Below, one piece after another: positions 28,659-37,794 of a stretch of 64,000 nt of DNA. The notes beneath the pieces are model-generated. The model did not search any database and was not told where the DNA came from. It was given only the letters and a program-made list of their open reading frames with translations. How positions within the stretch are numbered: the first letter of the stretch is position 1; each line of letters starts with the position of its first letter. Source of the DNA: Mycolicibacterium phocaicum (GTDB lineage: Bacteria > Actinomycetota > Actinomycetes > Mycobacteriales > Mycobacteriaceae); assembly GCF_010731115.1 (NCBI RefSeq), contig NZ_AP022616.1, positions 1,798,001 through 1,862,000 of the forward strand. The letters are read 5' to 3'. A program made the translations under genes and the position numbers.

Positions 28659-29150
28659 TCAGCGGCGCAGGACGGCGGTGTGGGTCAGCCGGTCCTGCAG
28701 CCCGCGGCCGTCGGCATCGGTGAGCAGCGCGGGCACGGCCAGCAGCACCAGCAGCATGCGCACGAAGGCGCGGCCGAGCCCGACGTACTGGCTCCGGCCG
28801 ACGGACACGACGCGCAGCCCGAGCGCGAACTGTCCGGGCGTGAAGGTGAAGAGCCGCACCGAAACCGTGCCGACGACGACCCAGGCGATCACCGCGGGGG
28901 TGCCGTGCCAGACGTATTGGTACTCGTATTCACTGAGCCCGCCGAACACCACACTCAGGGTGCCCAGGCCGTAGCAGATCAGCCAGTCCACCAACAGCGC
29001 GGCGAAGCGACGGCCAAATCGGGCGAGGGAACCCGGTCCGGTTTCCGGCAGGCCCAGGGCTTTACCCGGGTATGTGGCGTCATCAACGGGGCGCTGCGAT
29101 TCGGGCCCGGACAGCCACGAACCGAGCCGAAATCCATCTGCACCGGACAT
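28659..29150 (-). CDS. RDD family membrane protein (Rv2219A-like)
   Basis: A 163-residue protein with an RDD domain. GSLARFGRRFAALLVDWLI contains the family's Arg and Asp-Asp-like positions, followed by further helices at about 75-95 and 115-135, and a C-terminal TDADGRGLQDRLTHT. The family is a small polytopic transporter-like group; some members affect Na+ or cell-envelope processes. The frame is open far upstream, but that is antisense to glnA1. The ATG at 29150 is fixed by a leaderless-type -10. Divergent from glnA1. Confidence 0.88.
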   Translation of the reverse strand: MSGADGFRLGSWLSGPESQRPVDDATYPGKALGLPETGPGSLARFGRRFAALLVDWLICYGLGTLSVVFGGLSEYEYQYVWHGTPAVIAWVVVGTVSVRLFTFTPGQFALGLRVVSVGRSQYVGLGRAFVRMLLVLLAVPALLTDADGRGLQDRLTHTAVLRR

Positions 29151-29162
29151 GGTGTCAGGATA
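29151..29162 (-). promoter_or_regulatory. leaderless-type -10 for the RDD gene
   Basis: TATCCT (29157-29162, minus) ends 6 nt before the ATG at 29150. Confidence 0.65.
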
Positions 29163-29228
29163 GGCGTGCGCGCTCGTGCAACCGAACCGCGCGGCGGGTG
29201 GTCCGCGGTTACCCAAACCGTCGATCGC

Positions 29229-29244
29229 GTAACGTCCGCGAAAC
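29229..29244 (+). promoter_or_regulatory. GlnR-box candidate upstream of glnA1
   Basis: GTAAC (29229-29233), six bases, then GAAAC (29240-29244) matches the GlnR half-site pattern GTNAC-n6-GNAAC. It lies 75 nt before the glnA1 start, where nitrogen control by GlnR would be expected. Confidence 0.55.
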
Positions 29245-29318
29245 ATACGGTTGATTGGCGTGCAACATCGTGTCCCTAGGTTCAACCGCGGGTAACACCA
29301 GTAAAGGAGATCACTTAC

Positions 29319-30755
29319 GTGGCAGAAAAGACGTCTGACGACATTTTCAAGCTGATCAAGGACGAGAACGTCGAGTACGTCGACATTCGTTTCTGCGATC
29401 TGCCGGGTGTTGTCCAGCACTTCTCGATCCCGGCTTCGGCCTTCGACGAGAGCGTTTTCGAGGACGGCCTGGCGTTCGACGGTTCGTCGGTGCGCGGCTT
29501 CCAGTCGATCCACGAGTCCGACATGATGCTGCTGCCGGATGCCAACACCGCGCGCATCGATCCGTTCCGCGCCGCCAAGACGCTGAACATGAACTTCTTC
29601 GTGCACGACCCGTTCACGCGCGAGGCCTACTCCCGTGACCCGCGTAACGTCGCCCGCAAGGCCGAGAACTACCTCGCCAGCACCGGCATCGCGGACACCT
29701 GTTACTTCGGTGCCGAGGCCGAGTTCTACATCTTCGACTCCGTGGCGTTCGACTCGAAGATGAACGGCACCTTCTACGAGGTCGACTCCGAGTCGGGCTG
29801 GTGGAACAGCGGCGAGCCCTTCGAGGCCGACGGCTCCGCCAACCGTGGCTACAAGGTCCGCCCCAAGGGTGGCTACTTCCCCGTCGCGCCGTACGACCAC
29901 TACGTGGACCTGCGCGACGAGATGTCGACCAACCTGATCAACTCCGGCTTCACCCTGGAGCGCGGCCACCACGAGGTCGGCACCGCCGGCCAGGCCGAGA
30001 TCAACTACAAGTTCGACACGCTGCTCGCCGCCGCCGATGACGTGCTGCTGTTCAAGTACATCATCAAGAACACCGCGTGGGCGAACGGCAAGACCGTCAC
30101 CTTCATGCCGAAGCCCCTGTTCGGCGACAACGGTTCGGGCATGCACGCCCACCAGTCGCTGTGGAAGGACGGCAAGCCGCTGTTCCACGACGAGTCCGGC
30201 TACGCCGGCCTGTCCGACATGGCGCGCCACTACATCGGCGGCATCCTGCACCACGCCCCGTCGCTGCTGGCGTTCACCAACCCGACGGTGAACTCCTACA
30301 AGCGTCTGGTGCCGGGCTACGAGGCCCCGATCAACCTGGTGTACAGCCAGCGCAACCGCTCGGCGTGTGTGCGTATCCCGATCACCGGCAACAACCCGAA
30401 GGCCAAGCGCCTCGAGTTCCGTTGCCCGGACAGCTCGGGTAACCCGTACCTGGCCTTCTCGGCGATGCTCATGGCCGGTATCGACGGCATCAAGAAGAAG
30501 ATCGAGCCGCTGGCCCCGGTCGACAAGGACCTCTACGAGCTGCCGCCGGACGAGGCCGCCAACATCCCGCAGGCCCCGACCTCGCTGGCTGCCGTCATCG
30601 ACCGCCTCGAGCAGGATCACGACTACCTCACCGAGGGTGGCGTGTTCACCGAGGACCTGATCGAGACCTGGATCTCGTACAAGCGGGAGAACGAAATCCT
30701 GCCGGTGCAGATTCGCCCTCACCCGTACGAGTTCTCGCTCTACTACGACTGCTGA
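29319..30755 (+). CDS. glnA1: glutamine synthetase, type I
   Basis: A 478-residue dodecameric GSI that makes glutamine from glutamate, ammonia and ATP. Signatures include [47 protein letters not shown] and NRSACVRIP. The adenylylation Tyr is present in KDLYELPP, so activity can be switched by GlnE, encoded 3 kb away. GTG 29319 has AAGGAG 10 nt upstream. A GlnR-box candidate lies upstream and a strong hairpin downstream. Equivalent to Rv2220. Confidence 0.98.
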   Translation: MAEKTSDDIFKLIKDENVEYVDIRFCDLPGVVQHFSIPASAFDESVFEDGLAFDGSSVRGFQSIHESDMMLLPDANTARIDPFRAAKTLNMNFFVHDPFTREAYSRDPRNVARKAENYLASTGIADTCYFGAEAEFYIFDSVAFDSKMNGTFYEVDSESGWWNSGEPFEADGSANRGYKVRPKGGYFPVAPYDHYVDLRDEMSTNLINSGFTLERGHHEVGTAGQAEINYKFDTLLAAADDVLLFKYIIKNTAWANGKTVTFMPKPLFGDNGSGMHAHQSLWKDGKPLFHDESGYAGLSDMARHYIGGILHHAPSLLAFTNPTVNSYKRLVPGYEAPINLVYSQRNRSACVRIPITGNNPKAKRLEFRCPDSSGNPYLAFSAMLMAGIDGIKKKIEPLAPVDKDLYELPPDEAANIPQAPTSLAAVIDRLEQDHDYLTEGGVFTEDLIETWISYKRENEILPVQIRPHPYEFSLYYDC

Positions 30756-30770
30756 GTCGCGAGCGCAAAG

Positions 30771-30802
30771 GACTGCCCCTCTCCTTCGGGAGAGGGGCAG
30801 TC
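30771..30802 (+). terminator. terminator hairpin after glnA1
   Basis: GACTGCCCCTCTCC (30771-30784) pairs perfectly with GGAGAGGGGCAGTC (30789-30802) around a stable TTCG tetraloop, 15 nt after the glnA1 stop. There is no T-tract. Confidence 0.85.
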
Positions 30803-30872
30803 TGCGTCTACGGGGTGCGCGACTCGGCCGCATGCCTTGCCGAGCCACAATAAGTACGCTAGCCTAACCATT

Positions 30873-30890
30873 GTGAGCGACACTGCTCAC
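30873..30890. promoter_or_regulatory. inverted repeat upstream of the darcynin gene
   Basis: GTGAGC (30873-30878) and GCTCAC (30885-30890) are perfect 6-bp arms around 6 bp. They sit just downstream of an AT-richer stretch with promoter-like TACGCT/TAGCCT. An operator role is possible. Confidence 0.4.
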
Positions 30891-30905
30891 GGTGCTGACA
30901 ACCTC

Positions 30906-30935
30906 ACAGGTCAACGGAGAGATTCGTTGACCTGT
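30906..30935 (+). promoter_or_regulatory. leader hairpin upstream of the darcynin gene
   Basis: ACAGGTCAAC (30906-30915) and GTTGACCTGT (30926-30935) form a perfect 10-bp stem with a 10-nt loop, followed by TTTCGTTTCTC. It lies 50 nt before the gene start and could be an attenuator-like or protective leader structure. Confidence 0.45.
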
Positions 30936-30984
30936 TTTCGTTTCTCTCCAACCCTATTCACAAGCGAGAGAACGAGGTTCGCCA

Positions 30985-31311
30985 ATGTTCACGGTTTTCA
31001 TGCTGGTCAAGACCAATCCCGAGTGGCTCGGTTTCCCGGTGGCCAAGCGGTTCGACGAACTCGCGCGGCATCTGCAGCCGATCCTCGACCGCCACAAGGC
31101 GGTCAACTTCACGTGGTACGACACGGAGTTCTACACCGCCCGGGTCACCGATGTGTGGGTGCTGGCGGCCGCCGACCCGCACGAGTACGAGCTGGCGGTC
31201 GAAGAGCTTCGCGAAACACCGCTCTGGGACCGCTATTTCGCCATCGTCGAGATCCTGCCCGGGGTCGCCAACGCCTACGCCGACAACTACGGCAGGGCCG
31301 CTATCGGATGA
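30985..31311 (+). CDS. darcynin family protein
   Basis: A 108-residue protein starting MFTVFMLVKTNPEWL, the typical opening of darcynin-domain proteins, with FTWYDTEFYTARVTDVWVLAA and RYFAIVEILPG further on. The fold resembles a small ferredoxin-like/dimeric barrel. Function is unknown. Purine-rich GAGAACGAGG precedes ATG 30985. It is alone between two strong hairpins, with an unusually structured 228-bp upstream region. Confidence 0.82.
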   Translation: MFTVFMLVKTNPEWLGFPVAKRFDELARHLQPILDRHKAVNFTWYDTEFYTARVTDVWVLAAADPHEYELAVEELRETPLWDRYFAIVEILPGVANAYADNYGRAAIG

Positions 31312-31315
31312 CCGA

Positions 31316-31354
31316 CACCTGGTTCGCCCCCTGCCTCCGGGGGCGAACCAGGTG
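31316..31354 (+). terminator. 16-bp perfect terminator hairpin after the darcynin gene
   Basis: CACCTGGTTCGCCCCC (31316-31331) pairs perfectly with GGGGGCGAACCAGGTG (31339-31354) with a 7-nt loop, starting 4 nt after the stop codon. Confidence 0.85.
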
Positions 31355-31449
31355 ACTCAGCGCCGAGTTCTGTGGCGCTGTGAGGCACATCGCGGAAATT
31401 TGCTCCCATTCCGCAATCTCGCGGCACCTGGCGCGTCACAGGAACCTCA

Positions 31450-31461
31450 TATGATGTCGCC
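31450..31461 (+). promoter_or_regulatory. leaderless-type -10 for the DoxX gene
   Basis: TATGAT (31450-31455) ends 6 nt before the ATG at 31462. Confidence 0.65.
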
Positions 31462-31878
31462 ATGGCTCAGACTGACATCGAATCGCGGCTCGACGCGGTC
31501 GCTCCCATCGTGCTCTCCGTTTTCCGGATGGTCATCGGCTTCCTGTTCACGATCCACGGCGCCACCACGCTGTTCAAGTGGCCGGTCGACACCAATCCCG
31601 GCGTGGCCGCACCGGATTTCGGCAGTTTTCCGGGCTGGTACGCCGGCGCCATCGAGCTCATCGTCGGCATCCTGATCTTCACCGGCCTGGCCACCCGCAT
31701 CGCCGCCTTCATCGGTTCCGGCGAGATGGCTTTCGCGTATTTCATGGCGCACCAGCCGAAAGGCCTGCTGCCCATCGCCAACGGCGGCGAGCCCGCGGTG
31801 CTCTACTGCTTCGCGTTGTTCCTGCTGGTCTTCACCGGCGGCGGCGCCATCGCACTGGACGCGCTGCGGAAACGCTAG
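31462..31878 (+). CDS. DoxX family membrane protein
   Basis: A 138-residue protein with four hydrophobic helices (about 15-38, 52-72, 77-95 and 108-128). IHGATTLFKWP after the first helix and FPGWYAGAIELIVGIL are DoxX-type motifs. In M. tuberculosis a DoxX protein works with SodA and SseA in oxidative-stress defence; this paralogue stands alone. Its stop abuts the converging LLM gene with no spacer. Confidence 0.88.
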   Translation: MAQTDIESRLDAVAPIVLSVFRMVIGFLFTIHGATTLFKWPVDTNPGVAAPDFGSFPGWYAGAIELIVGILIFTGLATRIAAFIGSGEMAFAYFMAHQPKGLLPIANGGEPAVLYCFALFLLVFTGGGAIALDALRKR

Positions 31879-32733
31879 TCACAGACCGAGGTCGACGCGA
31901 AAGCGCTTGAGTCCGTCGATCTTCTCGGCCAGTGTGGCTGTGGGACCGCTGTAGAACATCCAGGGCATCGTGATGTTGCCGGTGATGCCCGCCCGCGCGG
32001 CGCGCTCGAAATGCTCCGGCAGGTACGCATCGGCCAGCGGTGTCAGAATCTCGAAACCCTCGATCGGTAAACCGTTTTCGACGCGCAGTTCGCGCACCCG
32101 GGTCGCCGCGGCGATGGCCTGGTCAGTGGTGATCAGGTCCCCGATCCAGCCGTCGTTGCGGGCGGCCCGGCGCAGCGCGATCTCACTGAGTCCGCCGACG
32201 TAGACGGGCACCGGTGGCGGCGTCGGCTCCATCTCGAGCCGCGGCACCTGGTAGAACTCCCCGTCGAACGACGTCCAGCCGGGCTGCCACAGCTGCCGGA
32301 TCAGCTCCAGCATCTCGTCGGTGCGCTTGCCGCGACGCTCGAAAGCCTGCCCCATCAAGGCGAATTCGTCGGCGCACCAGCCCACGCCGACACCGAACTC
32401 GACCCGGCCGCCGGACAGGCAGGCCGCGGTCCCGACGGACTTCGCGACCGAGAACGGGTCGCGCATCCCCGGGATGTACACCGTCGTCACGAATTTCACG
32501 CGGCTGGTCACCTGCGCCAGGGCACCGACCAGCACCCACGGGTCCGGCCAGTGCGTGAACGGCTGCCAGCGCCGCTGCCCGTCGGGCGTGTACGGGTACG
32601 GCGTGCTCAGCGTCTCCAGGTTCACCACATGGTCCGGGATCGCGATGCCGTCGTAGCCGAGTTCGTCTGCGGCCCGGGCGATCTCGGTCAGTTCACTGAT
32701 GTCCAGGAACGCCAGGGAGACGTAGAACTTCAC
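31879..32733 (-). CDS. LLM-class F420-dependent oxidoreductase
   Basis: A 284-residue luciferase-like TIM-barrel protein. It begins KFYVSLAFLDISELTEIARAADELG, with IAIPDHVV, RVKFVTTVYIPGMRDP and GRVEFGVGVGWCADEF, typical of mycobacterial F420-dependent LLM enzymes that reduce or oxidise a range of substrates. The frame is open much further upstream, but GTG 32733 matches the family start and overlaps the thioesterase stop as GTGA. Substrate unknown. Co-transcribed with the thioesterase gene. Confidence 0.88.
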   Translation of the reverse strand: MKFYVSLAFLDISELTEIARAADELGYDGIAIPDHVVNLETLSTPYPYTPDGQRRWQPFTHWPDPWVLVGALAQVTSRVKFVTTVYIPGMRDPFSVAKSVGTAACLSGGRVEFGVGVGWCADEFALMGQAFERRGKRTDEMLELIRQLWQPGWTSFDGEFYQVPRLEMEPTPPPVPVYVGGLSEIALRRAARNDGWIGDLITTDQAIAAATRVRELRVENGLPIEGFEILTPLADAYLPEHFERAARAGITGNITMPWMFYSGPTATLAEKIDGLKRFRVDLGL

Positions 32734-33374
32734 CCGCGCGCCCACTGCGGCCGGATGAAGATGCCGTCGGCCTCGACGGTCACACCCTCGGCGTCGGAAA
32801 GGGTGCCACGTGCAAAGGTCTTGACGCCGTCGGTCCGGTCCACCCAAGCCTCGGCCCGGACCCGCCCCAGCGGGGTGCCACGCAGATAACGCACGGTGAT
32901 GGTGCCGGTGAAATGTGGCTTCGTCAGTCCGGCGCTGGCAACCTCGCCGAGCAGCTGATCCAGCACCAGGGCGCAGATTCCGCCGTGCACCAGGCCGGGC
33001 GGGCCTTCGTAGGGCAGCCCCAGGTCGAACTCGGCCCAGCAGCGGCCGTCCGGCCCGTCGTGGTGGGTGATCCCCATCGGCGGGGCGATGGCGTTGCGCA
33101 GCCCCACAGTCGGATTCGCGTACGACAGCGGACGACCGGTGTCGGCGAGCCGCACGATCGAGGGCACGGGCTTTTGCACCGCAAGGAGTCTGTCGACGAT
33201 CGCTTCGATCTCGGTTTGTGCACCGGACAGGGTCTCCGCGTCGACGCCGGTACGGATCCCGGCCTCGATGAGCCTGCGGACCGCATCGGTGAACGGCTCG
33301 TACACGGCGCACTGGCGCTGGTACTCCTCGTCGGTGATCACGTCGAAGGAGGAGTTGCCAATTGCCTCTGTCAT
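32730..33374 (-). CDS. hotdog-fold thioesterase (PaaI/YbgC-like)
   Basis: A 214-residue protein. The C-terminal about 120 residues hold the hotdog domain with the active-site helix region GPPGLVHGGICALVLDQLLG, where HGG is typical of PaaI-type acyl-CoA thioesterases. The N-terminal about 80 residues are a helical extension. The ATG at 33374 is closest to the expected start and lies 5 nt after the glnE stop at 33380. The substrate is probably an acyl-CoA but is not defined. Confidence 0.85.
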   Translation of the reverse strand: MTEAIGNSSFDVITDEEYQRQCAVYEPFTDAVRRLIEAGIRTGVDAETLSGAQTEIEAIVDRLLAVQKPVPSIVRLADTGRPLSYANPTVGLRNAIAPPMGITHHDGPDGRCWAEFDLGLPYEGPPGLVHGGICALVLDQLLGEVASAGLTKPHFTGTITVRYLRGTPLGRVRAEAWVDRTDGVKTFARGTLSDAEGVTVEADGIFIRPQWARG

Positions 33375-33379
33375 GTCGC

Positions 33380-36340
33380 CTACTCCCCGAACACCTTGCG
33401 CACCACGGTTTTGGCACGACGAGTCACGCGCAGATAGTTGTCCAGGAAGGCGCCGCCGTCGCCGCTCGGCCAACCGGCCGCCACGGCGACCGCGTTGAGC
33501 TGACGTCCCGGCCCGGGCAGTTGGTCGGTCGGTTTGCCGCGGACTAGCACCAGGGCGTTGCGCGCGCGGGTCGCGGTCAGCCAGGCCTGCCGCAGGATGT
33601 CCGCCTCGTCACCCTCGATCAGCTGGGCCGCCTCGATGGCGTCCAGCGCTTGCAGTGTCGACGTGTTGTGCAGCGTGGGAACCTGATGCGCATAACGCAA
33701 TTGGAGCAGCTGCACGGTCCACTCCACGTCGGCCAGGCCACCGCGGCCCAGCTTGGTGTGGGTGTTGGGGTCGGCGCCGCGGGGCAACCGCTCGGCATCG
33801 ACCCGCGCCTTGATCCGCCGGATTTCCCGTACCGCATCTGCCGAGACGCCACCGGTCGGATAGCGGGTCTTGTCCGCCATCAGCAGGAAGCGCTCGCCCA
33901 GTTCCAGGTCGCCCGCCACCCGGTGCGCCCGCAGCAGGGCCTGAATCTCCCACGGCTGGGCCCACTGCGCGTAGTACGACTCGTACGACGCCAGCGTCCG
34001 CACCAGCGAGCCGTTTCGGCCCTCCGGCCGCAGCCCGGCGTCGACCTCCAGCGGCGGGTCGCTGCTGGGCTGCCCCAACAACGTCCGCACCTGTTCGGCG
34101 ACCCCGATCGCCCAGCGCACCGCGGTCGAATCCTCCACGCCCGCAACCGGTTCGCAGACGAACATCACGTCCGCGTCCGACCCATAGCCCAGCTCACCGC
34201 CGCCGAGGCGGCCCATGCCGATGACGGCGATGCGCGCCAGCGGGCCGCCGGCTCCGGAGCGCGCCCGGATCACCGCATCGAGCGCGGCCTGCAGCACCGC
34301 GACCCACACCGACGTCAGCGCCTTGCAGACATCGACCACCTCGAGCAGCCCCAGCAGGTCGGCCGACGCCACCCGCGCCAGTTCCCGGCGACGCAGGGTG
34401 CGCGCCGCGGCGATGGCCCGCACCGGGTCGGCGTGCCGTCCGGCCGACGCGACGAGCGCGCGGAACACCGCATCCGGTTCCACCTCAAGCAGTTTCGGCC
34501 CCTGCGGACCGTCGGCGTACTGCTGCAGGACTTCGGGCGCCCGCATCAACAGCTCCGGTACGTAGGCCGAGGTGCCGAGCACCCGCATCAGCCGCTTGGC
34601 GACGGCGCCCTCGTCGCGCAGAGTCGACAGGAACCAGCGCTGGTCCCCCAGTTCCTCGCTGATCCGCCGGTACGCCAGCAGGCCCGCGTCCGGATCCGGG
34701 GTGTCCGACAGCCAGTCCAGCAGCGTCGGCAGCAGCACCTGCTGCACCGTGCCACGGCGGCCGCTGGCACTCGTGAGCGCGGCCAGGTGCGTCAGCGCAC
34801 TCTGCGGGCCTTCGTAACCCAGTGCGGCCAACTGCCTTTCGGCCGCGGCGGTGGTCAGGCTCGGACCGAACTGGTTCCCCACTTCGAGCAGTGGCTGATA
34901 GAAGAGCTTGGCGTGCAGGCGGGACACCCGCATGTTCTGCCGCTTCAGATCCTCACGGAGAACCCCGAGCGCGTCGTGCTGGCCGTCAGGCCGGATGTGC
35001 GCCGCCCGCGCCAGCCAGCGCCACGCCTCGTCGTCGCCGTCCTCGGGCAACAGGTGGGTGCGCTTGAGCCGCTGCAGTTGCAGCCGGTGCTCCAGCATCC
35101 GCAGAAACTCATATGACGCAGTGAGATTGGCGGTGTCGTCGCGGCCGATGTAACCGCCCGAGCCGAGCGCGGCCAATGCGTCGACCGTGGAGGCGACATG
35201 CAGCGAATCGTCATTGCGGCCGTGCACGAGTTGCAGCAGCTGGACCGCGAACTCGACGTCGCGGAGCCCACCCTTGCCGAGCTTCAGTTCTCGGGACTTC
35301 ACCCCGGCGGGCACCAGTTCCTCGACGCGGCGGCGCATGGCCTGCACGTCGGGCACGAAATCCTCACGGTCACAAGCGGTCCAGACCATCGGCATCAGCG
35401 CGTCGATGTACTGTTCGCCCAGTTCGGCATCGCCGACGGCCGCGCGGGCCTTCAAAAGTGCCTGGAATTCCCAGGTTTTGGCCCAGCGCTGGTAGTACGC
35501 GACATGCGACTCCAGGGTGCGGACCAGCTGACCGGCCTTGCCCTCGGGCCGCAGCGCGGCGTCGACCTCGAAGAAGGTCTCGCCGGCGAACCGCATCATC
35601 TCGCCGGCCACCCGCGTGGTCACCGAGTCCGCCGCCTCGGCCACGAAGATGACGTCGACGTCGCTGACGTAATTCAGTTCGCGCGCACCGCATTTGCCCA
35701 TCGCGATGACCGCGAGCCGGGGACCGGGTTCGTCGCCGCACACCGTCCGGGTGGCGACGACCAGTGCCGCCCCGAGCGCCGCATCGGCCAGGTCGGACAG
35801 GTGCTCGCCCACCGTGACGTACGGCAGCACCGGTTCGTTCTCGACCGTCGGCGCGACGTCCAGCGCCGCCAGCACCAGGATGCGGTCGCGGTAGTAGGTC
35901 TGCAGCACATGGGAAACAGCGGAGGTGCCGGCCGTCCTGCACAATTCGGCCGCCAACCGCTCGAAGTCCTCGAGCAGCTCGGCGCGGGACGGCAGCGTGA
36001 TCTCACCGCGCAGCAGTCGCCACGAAAGCGGGTGCGCCACCAGATGGTCGCCCAGGGCCAGCGACGAGCCCAGCACGGCGAACAGCCGGCCGCGCAGCGC
36101 CGTGTCGGTCACCAGCAGCGTGCCGAGTTCGGCCCAGTCGCCCTCGAGGGCGTCCGCGATCCGCACCATGGCGCGCAGGGCGCTGTCGGCGTCAGGGGCG
36201 CGCGACAGCGACCACAACAACGGGACGTGCGCGTCGGTGTTCCAGCCGAGCCGGTCCAGATCCGCCCGCGCCGTGGGCGCCACCAACCCGAGGCGCCCGA
36301 CGCTGGGCTGTGTGGGGCGCTGCGTCGCGGGGTTGGGCAC
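33380..36340 (-). CDS. glnE: bifunctional glutamine synthetase adenylyltransferase/deadenylase
   Basis: A 986-residue GlnE with two nucleotidyltransferase domains. The N-terminal half has [15 protein letters not shown], with the metal-binding D-x-D, and removes AMP. The C-terminal half has [18 protein letters not shown] and adds it. It controls GlnA1 by AMP on the Tyr of [15 protein letters not shown] element 6 nt before GTG 36340 favours that start over the GTG at 36343. It lies between glnA2 and the thioesterase gene. Equivalent to Rv2221c, an essential gene in M. tuberculosis. Confidence 0.96.
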   Translation of the reverse strand: MPNPATQRPTQPSVGRLGLVAPTARADLDRLGWNTDAHVPLLWSLSRAPDADSALRAMVRIADALEGDWAELGTLLVTDTALRGRLFAVLGSSLALGDHLVAHPLSWRLLRGEITLPSRAELLEDFERLAAELCRTAGTSAVSHVLQTYYRDRILVLAALDVAPTVENEPVLPYVTVGEHLSDLADAALGAALVVATRTVCGDEPGPRLAVIAMGKCGARELNYVSDVDVIFVAEAADSVTTRVAGEMMRFAGETFFEVDAALRPEGKAGQLVRTLESHVAYYQRWAKTWEFQALLKARAAVGDAELGEQYIDALMPMVWTACDREDFVPDVQAMRRRVEELVPAGVKSRELKLGKGGLRDVEFAVQLLQLVHGRNDDSLHVASTVDALAALGSGGYIGRDDTANLTASYEFLRMLEHRLQLQRLKRTHLLPEDGDDEAWRWLARAAHIRPDGQHDALGVLREDLKRQNMRVSRLHAKLFYQPLLEVGNQFGPSLTTAAAERQLAALGYEGPQSALTHLAALTSASGRRGTVQQVLLPTLLDWLSDTPDPDAGLLAYRRISEELGDQRWFLSTLRDEGAVAKRLMRVLGTSAYVPELLMRAPEVLQQYADGPQGPKLLEVEPDAVFRALVASAGRHADPVRAIAAARTLRRRELARVASADLLGLLEVVDVCKALTSVWVAVLQAALDAVIRARSGAGGPLARIAVIGMGRLGGGELGYGSDADVMFVCEPVAGVEDSTAVRWAIGVAEQVRTLLGQPSSDPPLEVDAGLRPEGRNGSLVRTLASYESYYAQWAQPWEIQALLRAHRVAGDLELGERFLLMADKTRYPTGGVSADAVREIRRIKARVDAERLPRGADPNTHTKLGRGGLADVEWTVQLLQLRYAHQVPTLHNTSTLQALDAIEAAQLIEGDEADILRQAWLTATRARNALVLVRGKPTDQLPGPGRQLNAVAVAAGWPSGDGGAFLDNYLRVTRRAKTVVRKVFGE

Positions 36341-36352
36341 CACCCGACGTTA
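36341..36352 (-). promoter_or_regulatory. leaderless-type -10 for glnE
   Basis: TAACGT (36347-36352, minus) ends 6 nt before the GTG at 36340. Confidence 0.6.
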
Positions 36353-36368
36353 GCGCACCATCACGGCG

Positions 36369-37712
36369 TCACAGCGACAGGTATTCCTTGAGTTCGAACG
36401 GTGTCACGTGGCTGCGGTAGGTCTCCCACTCGGTGCGCTTGTTGCGCAGGAAGTAGTCGAAGACGTGCTCCCCCAACGCCTCGGCGACGAGCTCGGACTT
36501 CTCCATCTCGGCCAGCGCCACGCCCAGGCTCGACGGCAGTTCCTTGTAACCCATCGCGAGCCGTTCCTCGGGCGTCAGGTTCCAGACGTTGTCCTCGGCC
36601 TGCGGCCCCAGCTCGTAGCCCTTCTCGATGCCGCGCAGGCCGGCGGCCAGCAGCACCGCGAACGCCAGGTACGGGTTGCATGCCGAGTCGGGGCTGCGCA
36701 CCTCGATACGGCGCGACGACGCCTTGCGCGGCGTGTACATCGGGACCCGGACCAGTGCGGAGCGGTTGGCCGCACCCCACGACGCGGCGGTCGGCGCCTC
36801 GCCGCCGTGCACCAGCCGCTTGTAGGAGTTCACCCACTGGTTGGTGACGGCGCTGATCTCGCTGGCGTGCGTCAGGATGCCGGCGATGAAGGACTTGGCG
36901 ACGTCCGACAGCTGCAGCGGGTCGTCGGCGCTGTGGAAGGCGTTGGTCTCGCCCTCGAACAGGCTCATGTGCGTGTGCATCGCCGAGCCCGGGTACTGGC
37001 TGAAGGGCTTGGGCATGAACGTGGCCCGCACGCCTTCGTTGATCGCGACTTCCTTGACCAGGTACCGGAACGTCATGACGTTGTCGGCCATCGACAGGGC
37101 GTCGGCGTAGCGCAGGTCGATTTCCTGCTGGCCGGGCGCGCCCTCGTGGTGGCTGAACTCCACCGAGATGCCCATCGACTCGAGGGCCTCGATGGCGTGC
37201 CGGCGGAAGTTCGGGGCCGAGTCGTGCACGGCCTGGTCGAAGTAGCCGTTGTTGTCGGCCGGCACCGGCACCGAGCCGTCGTTGGGGCCGGGCTCCAGCA
37301 GGAAGAACTCGATCTCCGGGTGCACGTAGCAGGAGAAGCCCAGATCGCTGGCCTTGGCCAGTTGCCGGCGCAGCACGTGCCGCGAGTCGGCCCACGACGG
37401 CGAACCGTCGGGCATGGTGATGTCGCAGAACATGCGGGCCGAGTAGTGCTTGCCGGTGCTCTTGGTGGTCCACGGCAGCACCTGGAAGGTGGACGGATCC
37501 GGCCGGGCCACCATGTCGGCCTCGGAGACGCGGGCGAAGCCCTCGATGGCGGATCCGTCGAAGCCGATGCCCTCTTCGAAGGCGCCTTCCAGCTCGGCCG
37601 GCGCGATCGCCACGGACTTGAGGTATCCGAGCACGTCGGTGAACCACAACCGGACAAAGCGAATGTCGCGTTCTTCCAGCGTGCGCAGCACGAATTCCTT
37701 CTGGCGATCCAT
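36369..37712 (-). CDS. glnA2: glutamine synthetase-like protein GlnA2
   Basis: A 447-residue GSI-family enzyme, shorter than GlnA1. It has GFDGSAIEGFARVSEADM, EFSHHEGAPGQQEIDLRYADAL and NRSALVRVP. The region matching the GlnA1 adenylylation site reads KGYELGP, without the Tyr of LYELPP, so GlnE control is not expected. Some actinobacterial GlnA2 proteins act on gamma-glutamyl acceptors other than ammonia. The ATG at 37712 has a leaderless-type promoter. glnE follows on the same strand after 28 nt. Equivalent to Rv2222c. Confidence 0.95.
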   Translation of the reverse strand: MDRQKEFVLRTLEERDIRFVRLWFTDVLGYLKSVAIAPAELEGAFEEGIGFDGSAIEGFARVSEADMVARPDPSTFQVLPWTTKSTGKHYSARMFCDITMPDGSPSWADSRHVLRRQLAKASDLGFSCYVHPEIEFFLLEPGPNDGSVPVPADNNGYFDQAVHDSAPNFRRHAIEALESMGISVEFSHHEGAPGQQEIDLRYADALSMADNVMTFRYLVKEVAINEGVRATFMPKPFSQYPGSAMHTHMSLFEGETNAFHSADDPLQLSDVAKSFIAGILTHASEISAVTNQWVNSYKRLVHGGEAPTAASWGAANRSALVRVPMYTPRKASSRRIEVRSPDSACNPYLAFAVLLAAGLRGIEKGYELGPQAEDNVWNLTPEERLAMGYKELPSSLGVALAEMEKSELVAEALGEHVFDYFLRNKRTEWETYRSHVTPFELKEYLSL

Positions 37713-37724
37713 GTCCGCAGCGTA
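37713..37724 (-). promoter_or_regulatory. leaderless-type -10 for glnA2
   Basis: TACGCT (37719-37724, minus) ends 6 nt before the ATG at 37712. Confidence 0.6.
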
Positions 37725-37794
37725 GGCAGCAGCTGTTAAATCCGTGTTACCAAGTGGACTCTGTTCGGCATGTTTCGCTGGTGAGACGCTCAGG

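Noticed and set aside
29151..30848. Long minus-strand frame across glnA1
   Set aside because: It is the GC-rich antisense shadow of glnA1. Only its last 492 nt code for the RDD protein.
30850..30870. IdeR/iron box near 30850
   Set aside because: TTAGGCTAG-type similarity on the minus strand matches only about half of the 19-bp consensus and lacks symmetry.
32734..33417. N-terminal extension of the LLM oxidoreductase frame
   Set aside because: It is an Arg-rich shadow of the thioesterase gene in another frame.
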